Positions 1 through 11,691 of a DNA stretch of 64,000 nt are shown here, one piece after another. Location: assembly GCF_007655135.1 (NCBI RefSeq), contig NC_045130.1, positions 13,330,001 through 13,394,000 on the forward strand, in the 5' to 3' direction. The notes beneath the pieces were generated by a model, which saw nothing but the letters and a program-made list of their open reading frames with translations, had not been told where the DNA came from and did not search any database. The stretch comes from Punica granatum (taxonomy: Eukaryota > Streptophyta > Magnoliopsida > Myrtales > Lythraceae). Each line of letters begins with the position of its first letter. Within the stretch, counting starts at the first letter, position 1. The position numbers and the translations under genes are program-made.

Positions 1-111
1 AGTCTGGCAGCCAAATCGGAATTGAGCGGCCATTCTTTAGTGTCAACTTTGAAGATGAAATCAATAAATCGAAAATACCATGATTTTTTTAAAAATAAAA
101 TATAAGTTTTA

Positions 112-343
112 GGGTCTGTTTGGTTTCAAGATGGTATTTTAGAATCACAATTCTAACTTTAACTCTACTCACTACAAAACAAAATAACTCATATAAAGTC
201 AAAGAGTGGGCCCCATTTATACCACTTTTTTCCACAATAAAACAACATAACACATACAAAGTCAAAGGTGGACCCCATTTATACCACTCAAAATCAAAAT
301 CAAAATCTGATTTTAAAATCCTACTATGAAACCAAATGCAACC
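112..343. mobile_element. Tourist-like (PIF/Harbinger) MITE, copy 1
   Basis: A 232-bp element whose ends are inverted repeats (GGGTCTGTTTGGTTTCA on the left, TGAAACCAAATGCAACC on the right). It is flanked on both sides by TTA, the 3-bp target duplication typical of PIF/Harbinger elements. The interior carries two copies of a motif around ATAAAGTCAAAG followed by a CCCCATTTATACCAC segment. Near-full copies with the same interior occur at 5496-5728 and 27971-28202. It has no coding capacity and sits upstream of the SEUSS-like gene. Confidence 0.85.
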
Positions 344-849
344 TTAGATTCACGGTATTAAAAGTACATTATCACAATCTCGCAACTTTTCGAGAATCAT
401 GTGAACGTCGTGAGATTTGCATCGGGAAGTGAAACTGCGACCGTTGCTCGCACGACTGAAAGTGTTGTTGCATCATGGGGATTGCTCGGTGCACTTATGC
501 GAGATTCAGATGGATGAAAGCTTGTCGTGCGACAATGCATGGTCCAATGACATGGCATCATCCACTTGCATCATCATCATTGCAAAAAGAGGAGAGAGAG
601 ATCAACAATGAACAAACCGTGAATTGAGTGGTAAATGGTATCATCGACTAAGGAGAAAAATACAAATTCGAATACGAGCTCGGATTCGAGAAATATGTTA
701 TGATCCCCGAAGAGTAAAAGTTCGAATTTGAGAAACATTATTAAGTGGGATATTTTGTCACGAAATTGCGAGACCAATATGAAAAAAAAGAGGGGAGAGA
801 GAGAGGAATAATATTTGACTTCATTTGAGAGAAGGAACTGAGAAAAATT
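344..849. other. Intergenic, upstream of the SEUSS-like gene
   Basis: No supported gene. The short open frames here have no recognisable motif. The stretch presumably contains the distal promoter of the gene that follows, but no TATA box or other element stands out. Confidence 0.4.
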
Positions 850-1434
850 TCAATCCGATCGAATACTACTTTGACGTCCGCAAGGACACCACCACCTCTC
901 TCTCTCTTCTTTCATCCTCTTCCCCTTCTCTCTCTCGCTACACAGCGAAGAACAGGTCACATACAACAGTGGAAGCGTCCAATTCAGTTCCCCTGAGACG
1001 AAACCAGAGAGACGGAGGGGGAAGAAGAAACTCACCCGAGATGTACTGAGGAAGCAGCAGCAAGAGAAGCCTCCTCAGGATATTCCTCTACTCATAATCG
1101 GGCGGGGAAGTGATGAAGATGAGCTGCCGATCAGTGTGAATTCGAAGTCTCCGTTCCGCTTTCCTCAATTTCCAGCTCATGTAAGTTCTCCGAGCTGCCG
1201 CCTGGCTTCCATCTTTTGTGCTTTCGGCGTTTCCAAGCTTGCTTTGTGAAGCTTGTATCGTAGCAGCGCCGGATCGTTGATTTGCGATCGATCGGGGCGG
1301 TTCCAGCTGCGGTGACTATTATTGCTTGTTGGATTATTCTTTGGACCTTCCCATTTCATGGTCGTGATTTTGCTGGGGAGAAGCTGATTTTTTTTAATAT
1401 TGTTGTTTCGATTTCAGGTTAGACTTGCTTCCCC

Positions 1435-1466
<32 letters not shown>

Positions 1467-2098
1467 TTCCCCCTTTTGTGGGAATCTACTTGTTTGTGAT
1501 GTAGTTTGGGTGTTGTCAGCTGACACTGGTTTTCCTGGCACTCCAATGAGCTGAATGTGAGGCGTTTTTGGTGGGGGATTTTGGGTGATAAGTTTGTTAT
1601 TTTCGGAGGCAGGAACCGAGCTTTGTTATAGATTTATTGCTCTGCCAGCTCTATGATGGAATGGTCCTGGCTATGGTGGATCTGATATAATCACAATATA
1701 TGCAGAGTTTCCATGAGAAGGCGGGGTGAAGATTTGGCATCTTTCCGTGTTGCTAGTGGATATCTAAAATGCTCAAACACGGGGATTCTTCCTTGGTTTT
1801 GGTCATCTACGGCTTGTGTCTTCTGCTTGGAAGAACTCAGACACACATGCTCCGGCGCAAAGATTGCTCATTCATGTTATTTCACAATAAGGACTCTTAT
1901 TGTCTCGAGTCTGAGGGTCAAATCATTTCTGGGTTGAACGTCAGATCTTCTGGTTTTTGTTCATTTCTCTTATCTAATAGTTCATTGCATTGATGTTGTT
2001 TTAGGCTTTCCTCCTTAAGAGCACATTAGACAGTTTTGCTGGAGTTCTATATCATATTAGGCCCAGAAAGTTAGGCTTCATATATTGAGATTGGAAAG
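850..2098 (+). other. Probable 5' leader of the SEUSS-like gene, with a leader intron
   Basis: A CT-rich stretch at about 890-945 (runs of CTCTCT and TTCCTC) looks like plant 5' UTR sequence. A strong donor-like site CAT|GTAAGTT lies at 1181, and a plausible acceptor TTTTAG ends at 2004, about 95 bases before the ATG. I infer a non-coding first exon ending at 1180 and a leader intron of roughly 820 bp, but other acceptors (for example TTTCAG near 1417) are possible. No convincing coding sequence lies here. Confidence 0.5.
1436..1466 (+). repeat. Poly-C tract of 31 residues
   Basis: Thirty-one consecutive C residues, preceded by CCCCA and followed by TTCCCCC. It lies inside the inferred leader intron of the SEUSS-like gene. 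Such tracts are length-variable and error-prone in sequencing, so the exact length should not be trusted. Confidence 0.95.
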
Positions 2099-2866
2099 AT
2101 GGTCCCTTCTGGTCCACCGGCTCCAACTGGTGGTGCCCAATCCATTCCTCCTTCACTTTTGAGGTCAAGCTCGAGTCTGTCAGGAGCTCAAGGGGGGTCA
2201 ATGCCCAACCAAAATGCTTTTAATTCCCTGATGTCTCCTCGTGGTCAGTTCAATAATATGAATATGCTCGGGAATGTACTCAATGTGTCTTCTCAACTGA
2301 ACCAATCATTTGAAAATAGTGGTCGAAATGCTGTGCTGCCTGCTTCAGGGAGCAGCCAGCGAACTGGCATTGATACTGGGGCTGAATCTAATTCTTTGTC
2401 AAGTATTGGTAACGGATATCCTGGTGTTTCTGGTCAACTCCAAGGGCAACAATTTTCTAGTGCATCCAGTACCCATTTGAGACCTGATCATTCCACCCCT
2501 CAACAATTTGAACCACAAAATTTCCAGAATGGTCAGCACATGGTGCAACAGTTCTCTGCTTCTCAGAACACCCAGCAGCAGCAGTCCCAACAACAATTCC
2601 AGTCAATTCGTGGAGGGATGGCTGGCGTTGGACCTGTCAAATTAGAGCCTCAAACGGCAAGTGATCAACTGGGAGAGCAGCGGCCACTGCCTCAGCAGCA
2701 GCAACAGCAATTGCAGTCATTAAGGAATCTTGGTCCAGTGAAGTTAGAGCCCCAGCAAGTTCAGAGTATGAGAGGCCTTGCACCCGTGAAGCTGGAACCG
2801 AGTCACTCAGAATCATCGCTGTTTCTGCAGCAGCAGCAGCAATCACAGCAGCATCAGCAGCAGCAT

Positions 2867-2899
<33 letters not shown>

Positions 2900-2905
2900 C
2901 AGCAT

Positions 2906-2938
<33 letters not shown>

Positions 2939-2959
2939 CAGCATCAGCATCAGCATCAG

Positions 2960-2990
<31 letters not shown>

Positions 2991-5900
2991 AACAGCATCA
3001 GCAGCAGCAGCAGCAACAGCATCAGCAGCAGCATCAGCAGCAGCATCAACAATTGCTGCAAATGACAAGGCAGTCTCCACAAGCAGCTGCAGCCCAAATC
3101 AATATGTTGCATCAACATAGATTATTGCAACTCCAGCAACACCAACAACAGCAGCTCATGAAGATTCCTCAACAACGAGGTCAATTCCCACCGCAGTTTC
3201 AGCAACAGAATTTACCCCTGAGGTCTCCTATCAGACCTGCTTATGAACCTGGAACTTGTGCTAGGCGCATCACGCATTACATGAATCGGCAACAACACAG
3301 ACCAGAGGTTTCACTCTCTCTTATGAGTGAATTCTTATTACCTTAGAGGGCGACTGATGAGCGAATAAATTTCTTTGTGCTTATAGGATAATAATATTGA
3401 GTTTTGGAGAAAATTTGTGGCGGAGTATTTTGCCCCCAACGCGAAGAAAAAGTGGTGTGTCTCAATGTATGGAAGTGGACGACAGACAACTGGAGTTTTT
3501 CCTCAGGTCCGCTGCTATACAAAATTTATCAATTTGATAATACCTAATAGAGCCCTGTATCTTTGTAATAAGCTTGCTTCGCCTAGGAATTCACCAGATG
3601 GTTGTGATGCACGTACCTCTTTGTGTCAGCAATTTTTTCTTTTTTTTAGAATCCTTCTTCAGGGAGTCCTGTCAATTAACATGGTTTTGACAGGATGTCT
3701 GGCACTGCGATATCTGCAACCGGAAACCAGGCCGTGGCTTTGGTATGTGTTTCTCGTCTCAGCATAACAATTTTTACCTTGAAGTGGCTCATGGGTTTAA
3801 ATTAGTGGAATTAAATGGCACATGGGTCTAATATTGAGATTTAAGTGGCTTATGGGCTGAAATTTTCTCACTTAATTGGTTGAGTTTCTCTTTTCTCTTG
3901 TGGAGTTCTCATTATGCCCTATATCTCAACCGTTTACCTTGTGGATTTTACAATTGTTAATAGCTATTTCTGTTGTACATTCAGAAGCAACAGTTGAAGT
4001 CCTTCCAAGACTCTTCAAAATAAAGTATGAAAGCGGTACCGTGGAAGAACTGCTAAATGTTGATATGCCTCAGGAATATCAGAATTCTTCGGGTCAAATT
4101 GTTCTTGATTATGCAAAAGCAATACAGGAGAGTGTGTTTGAGCAGCTCCGTGTAGTCCGTGATGGTCAACTTCGAGTTGTTTTCTCTCAGGACCTGAAGG
4201 TAAGTTATTTGAGAAGAATATTTTGGCACTGAGTTTCTAGGTTGCCCTTCTTCACTGCCTTCTTAACGTCTTTTGTAACTGGCAGATATGCTCTTGGGAA
4301 TTTTGTGCGAGGCATCATGAAGAACTTATTCCTCGAAGATTGTTGATACCTCAGGTTGGTCAGAGATATATATGTGTATATATATATTTATTTATTTATG
4401 AGTTTATTGCCATGAGAGTTCTTTATCGCAATTATAGTGTGAAATAACTGACAAAATTTATTTTAACAATTAGAATGAATTTTATAGCTTTTAAACAATT
4501 ATAATGTGAAATAACTGACAAAATTTATTTTAACAATTAGAACGACTTTTATAACTTTTCAACTCTGTTTAAAACATTAATATGCAATGATTAGGCTTGA
4601 CAAGTATCCTAAATAGGCCATCTTCGATTATCAGATTGCTAAGTAGATGCTAGACATACTTTTTCTTTGTTTACACGAAACGCGCATGCTTCCCAGCTTT
4701 GTTTGTTTTGCATTGCGTGTCTTGCCAATGCATGCGACTTGCTGCTCTGTGTAGGTGAGTCAGTTGGGAGCTGCAGCACAGAAGTATCAGGCAGCCACTC
4801 AAAATGCATCATCTAACTTGTCTGTGCCAGAATTGCAGAATAATTGTAACATGTGAGTTTTCTTGCAACGACAGTCCTTGATTTTCTGATTTAAAAAGGT
4901 ATCTGGGTTGTATCTGGTCAGGTTAGTAGCTCCTGTATTTCATATCTAGATTTTTCAATGCCCTGGGCCTAGGGGAAGTCTTACTCTTAGCCTGTATTGA
5001 TGAACTTGTTATATGACTGGTTCATTTCATCTGAATATTGTTTTGTCCCGTTGACAGAGCATTGCACTATATCAACAATTGTTTTGGAATTATTTTTGAA
5101 CATATGTTGTCAATTTAGGTTTCTCTCATCTGCTCGCCAATTGGCAAAAGCTCTGGAAGTTCCATTAGTGAATGAATTGGGGTATACAAAAAGATACGTC
5201 CGCTGTCTTCAGGTGATGCCCATAATTTCTTGATGCGAAAAATGTTATTATTTAAGTTACCTGTTAGCGTTATCCCTTAATGGTTATGTCAGTAGTTGCT
5301 GAGAATGTTGCATATTGCTGTTTTATCCCACAGTTTGACTGTGTGCTTTAATTTGGTGTGGGCAGAATGGAAAGTAATGTGAGATGGAAAATGTTTGTGA
5401 CAACAATAAGCTTCTCTTACACGTGCACGCATGCGCGCGCACACAAAAAGTAGTGAGTATAATGGGAAGAAAATGTAGCAACTGTTCCCTCACTGTGACT
5501 TGTTTGGATTGTGAGTGTGATTTTAAAATCACAACTCTAACATAATTCTACCCACAACAAAACAAAATAACTCATATAAAGTCAAAGAGTGGCCCCCATT
5601 TATACCACTCTTTTTCAACAACAAAACAAAATAACTCATACAAAGTCAAAGGGTGGACCCCATTTATAACACTCTTTTTTAAAATCAAAATCTGATTTTA
5701 AAATCCTACTTTGAAACCAAACGTAGCATAAATTTCTATTGTAAAAAATGGCAGTAAAATGACACTGAATTTCTGTAACTCCCCAAGACTGACTGACAGT
5801 CTCTACGAGTCTGTTACTATTGTTTTTTTTGGTTGATAATGAGGTGTCTCAGCTTCACATGACTAAGTCCCCGTGGCTTATGTGAACACCCTGCCAGCCA

Positions 5901-7591
5901 ACTTGACAGGTCAATTCTGTTATACAGGCCATGCAGGTTGCCCAATAGATAATATTCTGCTGCATAGGTTTTAGGGTGACACAAAGTGTGTTTCGTGTCA
6001 CCACTTTTATGTCTGATATTTGTGAGCAAATATCTCCCCAATAATTATGTGACCTTTTGTCAGTCTGTCTTGGTGCCCTGTTATCCAGCTTTTTCTTTAG
6101 CTAGCTAACTATCTTTTTGGTGTCATTGCAGATATCGGAAGTGGTCAATAGTATGAAAGATTTAATTGATTACAGCAGGGAAACAGAAAGTGGACCTATG
6201 GGTAAGCTTTCTGCAAGTTATCCTCTATTCTACTTTTCCATGTCATTACTTTTGCAACTGTCAAGTCCTGTTTGAGTGAGGTGTTGAAGAAAGGACAGCA
6301 AAATAAATGCTTTAAGTCCTGATAATAAAGGTGCTTCTGGAATTCAATACATCTACTACATTGACTTCGGTGTTAAAAATCCACATGCATGTCATCTGAG
6401 TTCCCCTTTTCTCCCCTAAAATGATTTTGCCTTTCATGGCCAGCATAAATTTCATTATCTTTCCTTCTGGCTCATACATAAATGTGGAAATGAAAAATGT
6501 GTTTATTTGCAAAACATTAAAAAAAAAAGTGCAAAACCACGTGAAAGCATTTAGGGAAATGGCATTTTTAGCAATTAAAGTGTGATATTCTTCATATTTA
6601 TGCTCGTTTCAAAGTATTACAGAACCAAATATGCATCATTTTGAGCAAATATTATTATCTGGAATTTCTTTTACCAGAGAGCTTGGTGAAGTACCCACGA
6701 AGAACAAGTGGCTCGTCAGGCTTACAAAACACACCTCAACAACCAGAGGAACAGCAGCATCCGCAGCAATCAATGTCTCAGAGCACAAGAACTGATCCGG
6801 CCCCTTCTGAGGTCACAGGAATGCAAGTTGATCCAAGCAACAGTGTAGCAGGTGGAGATAACTCGATCAACATCGCATCCACGTCCGCCTCTTCTAGCAC
6901 GATTATAGGTCTTCTGCACCAAAATTCTATGAACTCCAGGCAGCAAAGTTCGATGGGTAACACAGGCAGTCCATATGGAGCATTTAGTGGTGTTCAGATT
7001 GCATCTCCGGGTTCCTCTACGACAACCATCCCACAGACCCAACCCAACGCATCTCCATTTCAGTCACCGACACCATCCTCATCTAATAACCCAAGTCGGA
7101 GTTCTGTGGATATCTTGAATTCTGTGAATTCACCTGCAAATGCATCCCTTCAACAACAGGGAATCTCGAGCGAAGCAGATCAGAGCGAGAATCAGAGCTC
7201 GGTCCAGAAAATATTGCAGGAAATGATGTCTACCCCACTCAATGGTTCTGGGGCTATGTCAGGTATGTGTTCTTTAGGGAATGAGTCCAGTCATGTGAAT
7301 GGGATTATACCTGGGATCAACACTGGAGGCCTAAATGGGCCTAACATCCATAATCCAGGCTTGGGGCCAAGCAGCTTCAGCCAAATGGGTGCGCAGCCCG
7401 CAATGGTCAATGGGTTCAGAAATTCAGTTGGCAATGGTAATCCGCTGATGAATGGAAGAGTTGGAATGGGATCGATGGTTCAAGGGCAAAGCATGAACCG
7501 TCAGTCTGATATGAATAACCAAATACTGAATGGGTTAAGAGCTGTGAATGGCTTCAACAATCTTCAGTACGATTGGAAGCCATCTCCATGA
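2099..7591 (+). CDS. SEU: SEUSS-like transcriptional co-repressor (LDB1-type adaptor), nine coding exons
   Basis: Coding exons read as 2099-3307, 3387-3506, 3694-3742, 3985-4199, 4286-4354, 4755-4852, 5119-5212, 6132-6201 and 6678-7591. All have GT-AG borders and consistent phase, giving 945 residues. The N-terminus begins MVPSGPPAPTGG. Residues about 1-400 are low-complexity and Gln-rich, with VGPVKLEP-type repeats and a Q/H tract (about 244-320). The conserved LIM-binding-like core follows, including EFWRKFVAEYF, WCVSMYGSGRQTTGVFPQ, DVWHCDICNRKPGRGF, FKIKYESGTVEELL, RRLLIPQVSQLG and ARQLAKALEVP. The C-terminus is Ser/Asn/Gln-rich and ends VNGFNNLQYDWKPSP. The Arabidopsis protein is about 877 residues, so this is full length. 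In Arabidopsis, SEUSS works in the nucleus with LEUNIG as a co-repressor of AGAMOUS and in floral and ovule development. A paralogous SEUSS-LIKE assignment is less likely because the N-terminus matches SEUSS. A MITE and a tandem duplication lie in its introns. Confidence 0.95.
2828..3050 (+). repeat. CAG/CAT trinucleotide tract encoding Gln/His
   Basis: Imperfect CAG repeats with interspersed CAT and some CAA codons, within the first coding exon of the SEUSS-like gene (residues about 244-320). It includes runs of up to ten Gln, alternating Gln-His pairs, and a run of six His. The opposite strand shows long Ala- and Leu-rich open frames that are only artefacts of this repeat. Confidence 0.95.
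4430..4563 (+). repeat. 67-bp tandem duplication in a SEUSS intron
   Basis: Two adjacent copies of a unit starting AATTATARTGTGAAATAACT (4430 and 4497) with only a few differences, inside the intron between 4354 and 4755. It has no evident function. Confidence 0.85.
5496..5728. mobile_element. Tourist-like MITE, copy 2 (intronic)
   Basis: Same family as 112-343 and 27971-28202. It shares the ATAAAGTCAAAG and CCCCATTTATAMCAC interior blocks and ends TGAAACCAAACGTAGCA. The left end is degenerate (TGACTTGTTTGG) and no clean TTA duplication is visible, so this copy is probably older. It sits in the SEUSS intron between 5212 and 6132, clear of the splice sites. Confidence 0.8.
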
Positions 7592-8580
7592 AAAGGTCCA
7601 GTGAAATAGCATTGCAGTTTCCATTCCCCAAATGCATCTTACGCTGCTGCTTGAGATTTGGCAGAAAAGCTGAATGCAATTGTTTGAGAAGAACTCAAAC
7701 CGAGCAGCTCCCAGGGATTTTTCCCTCCCAAGTTCTCTTACTAATCTTGGAGAAGGCTAATATACATATGTTTATTGATGGCTTTGATACAAAAGAGTTT
7801 GGCGCTCTTATATGTTGATTAGGGGCTTTCGACTTCTGTGGAGTGGCTTTCTCTGGTTTTTTTTTTTTTTTTAACTCCGATACAGTGGGTCTTATCCAAC
7901 TAACCAAATGTGATCGGGAATTCCCAATACCGGGAGGGGTTGAGCCACTGCCTGATGGAGCTGCTACTTGTGATGTGTATTACGTCCACCACTCACCCTT
8001 TGAGTCGTTTATAGGAACCTCTTTCCCTGTCTCAATGTATAAAATGTTGGCCTAGAAGCAGTATCAGTGTATAACTTTTTGGTCCTCTTGTTACAGTGAT
8101 CTTTTGGTGAAATAGCTCTGAAATTCATCTTCTTGTTCATTTCAATTGAAATTTTTGTCTTTCGCCCAAATCGTAGAATTTGTTCATCTTTATGCTATCC
8201 ATAGTTTCCTTGACAATATGATCAAAGTTTTCTGTTTGACGGGAATGGTGGTATGATATTCGTGAGCCGGGGTTGTATGCCAAGGATCATTTTCGATCCA
8301 ACAGTTAAATGTGTTCTGCAATTTGTAACAGAGCATACAAGCCGTTCATAGCATCCGAGAAGGGTGGAGTGATCTAACAGCAATTGCTCTGTTGATCGTC
8401 GGTTGAGGATTCAAATTCGCGGGATGAATCAGAGTGGACAGCAGATCATATACAGGCCTGGAGAAGTTGGGAAGGTCTTACAAAGTACTTACACATACAT
8501 AGACCGAAAGTACGTGAAGGTATACATCTTTGCAAAGAATCCACAGAAGTGCTCCCTTTAAATTGGATAAATCTCGATTT
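7592..8580. other. 3' UTR of the SEUSS-like gene and convergent intergenic space
   Basis: Sequence downstream of the SEUSS stop, with a T-rich run at about 7858-7872, presumably includes its 3' UTR. The 3' UTR of the convergent thioredoxin gene would occupy the last 100-200 bases. No poly(A) signal can be fixed with confidence, and no other gene is seen. Confidence 0.5.
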
Positions 8581-9565
8581 TTAGGCATCTAGATACTTCT
8601 CAATGGTAGCAGATAGGGTGGTCTTGGGCACGGCACCAATCACACTCTCCTTCTTCTCGCCGTTCTTAAAGAAGAGAACGGTCGGGATGCTTCTGATCCC
8701 GTACTGGGTGGCTATGTTGGGGCAGTCATCAGTGTTGAGCTTATAGCACGCGATCTTTCCCCCATACTCTTTGGCAAGCTCGTCGATCACGGGCGCTATC
8801 ATCCTGCAGGGTCCACACCACGGGGCCCAGAACTCCACCAGCACAGGGGTCTCGCTCTCTATCACGCAGTTGTTCCAGCTCGAGTCCGTCACCGCTTTCA
8901 CTGCATGAACTCAGAGACATATTCACTTCCCTCAACTCAGTCCAATCTACTGAACGATTGAAAAAATTCGATAAATTGCCAATTTTCCCATTAGTTTCGA
9001 ATTCTAACCAGTTCGCTAGTTTCAGGCCGGATCCATGGTTTAAGGGGAAAATGCTTTGTAATAATTTTTATTCGTTATTTTGCTCTGACTATGTTACGGA
9101 TTTTCTGGATGATGTCATTGTGCTCTAGTTTTCCATCAAAATCCTCCTCTAACCGGAAACGAAAAGAACACGATGAGTCATTCAGAAGAACTCCGATAAC
9201 GTTTTCAATCCTAACATGCTTTCCTCAATGGCAACGAAACGTATTACAAGTGCTGGGCAAAACTACACGAAGGAAGGACTTCACTTTGAAGTATGTACGA
9301 CAAGAAATGAGCAGAGAGTATACAAACCTTCATCGACCGCCTCACGAGCCTTGCAGACAACCAGCGACTTCCGGGCCGGAGAGCGCGCGACAGAGGAGGC
9401 CAATGACGACAACCCCGAGGTAGGGAATCTCCTCAACCCGGTGCAACCCAAAAAGCTTAACCTCTTCCCCGACACAGCAACATTGGGATGGTGACACTGC
9501 ACAAGAACTCCTGCTCTAGCGGTACCGGCGCCCGTCGCGCTCATCCGAAGAAGGCAATGCTCCAT
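8581..9565 (-). CDS. Thioredoxin m-type, chloroplastic (two exons)
   Basis: Exon 1 runs 9565-9328 and exon 2 runs 8900-8581 on the minus strand, joined by a GT-AG intron in phase 1 (ATGAAG|GTTTGT ... ATGCAG|TGAAAG), giving 185 residues. Residues 1 to about 75 are rich in Ser, Arg and Ala with few acids, as expected for a plastid transit peptide. The mature part starts near [16 protein letters not shown] and carries the redox-active WCGPC (Cys108 and Cys111), preceded by EFWAP. The cis-proline is in IRSIPTV (Pro152), followed by [17 protein letters not shown]. These match m-type thioredoxins, which are reduced in the stroma by ferredoxin-thioredoxin reductase and in turn reduce target disulfides. 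Length is normal for the family. The start is the first ATG in the open exon. It is convergent with the SEUSS-like gene. Confidence 0.93.
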
Positions 9566-10249
9566 ACCGACCGGTAAATGAATTTCTACTCACACCTTCT
9601 CCCTACAGTCAGCTTCTCTGATTCCTCGAACGGGGTAGCTTAGCCGTTAAACTACTAAAATATAGTTGCAGCGTCCTCTGTGTTTCTCCCTTTTTTGGGG
9701 CTAATTTTGGTGGGAGGTTGTGAAGTGGATATTATTGAAGAATTGTGAGGTGCTGAGGGAGCTTCATAGGCTGTGGATAACATTCTGCAAGTCCAAGTGA
9801 GATCCCTTTCTACCCTTGAATAAAAATTAAAGAACGGTCCAATGTTTTGGAATTGTGACAGGACGGTGTCACCAACTTTAACGAAAGAATTTTCGGTGAT
9901 TTTATATCGTCACGCAACATGAAAAAAATTACTAATTAGATCATAACAAATAAGTAAATAAGTGTTAATTATGTACTCAATTATCATAAATAAATAATTT
10001 ATTAATTTTTTCTCGTCACGTTATATGAAAATATATAAAAATATATATAAGGGAGTATTTAAGATTTTCTTGCCCATTTGAGTGGGCCACATTGATTTTC
10101 CTTTTCCATGTTCAGACATGTTTGCTAATCAAAACCGCATTTACTAATCATTTCATTTGATAAATAGCTGCGGCTGTGCGTATTATTTCCCTCTTCAAAG
10201 TTCAGTCAACTGACAGTCGGATTCTCGTGTCGTCATTTCATTTGATAGT
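9566..10249. other. Intergenic, upstream of the thioredoxin gene
   Basis: Presumed promoter side of the minus-strand thioredoxin gene. AT-rich toward 9900-10070. I see no coding sequence and no clear repeat until the SINE at 10250. Confidence 0.4.
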
Positions 10250-10438
10250 GTTTTTAATGTGAGTTATGGTATTCAAAAGCTCAATTCGGCCCCGTTAATC
10301 CGATCAAGTCAGGTCGGCTCACTAAGTGTTAAAAATTTTCCAGTATGAATTTTTTGTATTCACATAAACTTAAATCTGAGACCTTACTTAAGCGGAGCAA
10401 GTGTCGAATCGCTTGAACTAATTTATGTTTGGTCGTTC
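10250..10438 (-). mobile_element. tRNA-related SINE (family A), minus orientation
   Basis: A 189-bp element flanked by the 11-bp direct repeat CATTTGATAGT (10239-10249 and 10439-10449). Read on the minus strand it has the head TTAGTTCAAGCGATTCGAC, then CGCTTAAGTAAGGTCTC, a B-box-like region, and a body matching the copies at 18425-18611, 21068-21258 and about 31675-31857. The matching length and long target duplication support a SINE. Confidence 0.8.
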
Positions 10439-10786
10439 CATTTGATAGTTATTTGTAGTGTTAGTGCCAGCTTCCAAGTTCAAGCCACGTAAACCTGGGA
10501 TTTCTTTTCAAATCAACAGGTCGTTGGGATATTAGATACGGGGAGAACTCTTGCAGTCGGCCTCACCCTAAGTTATTTTTCTCCGAGCTATTCATCAACC
10601 ACGCACCGATGACAAGTTAAAACTATTATCCACCAAAACTAGTTATGATCGTGATCTATAGACAAGAACATACCTCAGTGAAGAGATTGCTTTGTAATCT
10701 CCAAGTCCAAGGTGCTTTTGGTAAGTCTAAAGAAAAGACAATAGATCGAGGTGAACTGGAATCAGATCATGAGAGTGTCAACAGTG

Positions 10787-11691
10787 AAAGTAATTCCACA
10801 ACATTATAATTTATACTTGCATCAATTATAGCACGAATTATTTCTTTTATTATGAAAATTCACTGACTATCATTTTAATATCAATATTAACACCATGTCA
10901 AATTTAACGGATTTACCAATGTTTTTAATAAAAAAATATTCTGAAAATAAAAAAAGGAAAAAATAAAGAAATAGGAAAACCCAATCGAGTTTTGAATGAA
11001 GACGAGGGAGGGGGAGCCAATGGTGGGGATCTCGCTAGCGACTGACCACTTCCCTGATTGGGGTGCTTGGCAACCTTAGGGGTCGCTGGTGACCCCACAA
11101 GGATGGTGGTGGCCTCCAGCGAGGTCCCCACCCTTGAACTAAAAAAAAAAAAGATTATGATGGAAGGGGAAAGATAAGGAGGTCGGTAGTGAGGGTCTTG
11201 CTGACGGCCACCGCCCCTAATGGGGATTGCTGACGACCACTAAGGTCATCGACAAGCTCAATTAGGGGGTGGGTGACCGTTCGCTATGCACCCTCTGCTC
11301 GATTTTTTTTTTTAAAGATGGAGATAGTACATCGGGAAATGAGGGGGTTGCCCATGGGGACCCGCCAACGGCCACCATCCTTTGGGGTAGGGGCGAGGTA
11401 CGGTTGGTTGTTGGCGAGGCCCCCCACGGCTGACCCCTTTTGCCATTCCCTTTTATAATAATGTTTTTTTTTGTTTAACTCGAGTGGTGGGGGCCTCTCT
11501 AGGGGCCATCGGCACTGATCATGTGGGATTGTTGGCAATTTGAAATCTGTCAAAATTGATGGAAAAATTATCGTCGTGCTAAAATTGATATCAAAATGAT
11601 AGTTGGTGAATTTCTATGATATAAAAATAGGTCATGCTAAATTGATACAAAGTGCAAAATTTAAATTTTTCTTTTTTTTTGTAATTTACCC
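10787..11691. mobile_element. Mutator-like non-autonomous element with long inverted ends (approximate bounds)
   Basis: The left end, around TTCACTGACTATCATTTTAA, is inverted at the right end (reverse complement TTCACCAACTATCATTTTGA). The similarity runs for more than 70 bp and probably out to about 10787 and 11691. Long imperfect terminal inverted repeats suggest a MULE-type element. The interior is GC-rich with repeated GGTCGC/GACCACC-like phrases also seen near 41085-41340 and 57740-57890. Target duplications are not clear. The short open frames inside have no motifs. Confidence 0.6.

Noticed and set aside
2637..3118. Long Ala/Asp- and Leu/Met-rich open frames on the minus strand
   Set aside because: They are translations of the opposite strand of the CAG/CAT repeat in the SEUSS-like exon and have no independent support.
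8741..9423. Open frames overlapping the thioredoxin gene in other frames or on the other strand
   Set aside because: Shadows of the thioredoxin exons, whose WCGPC motif and splice sites fix the true frame.
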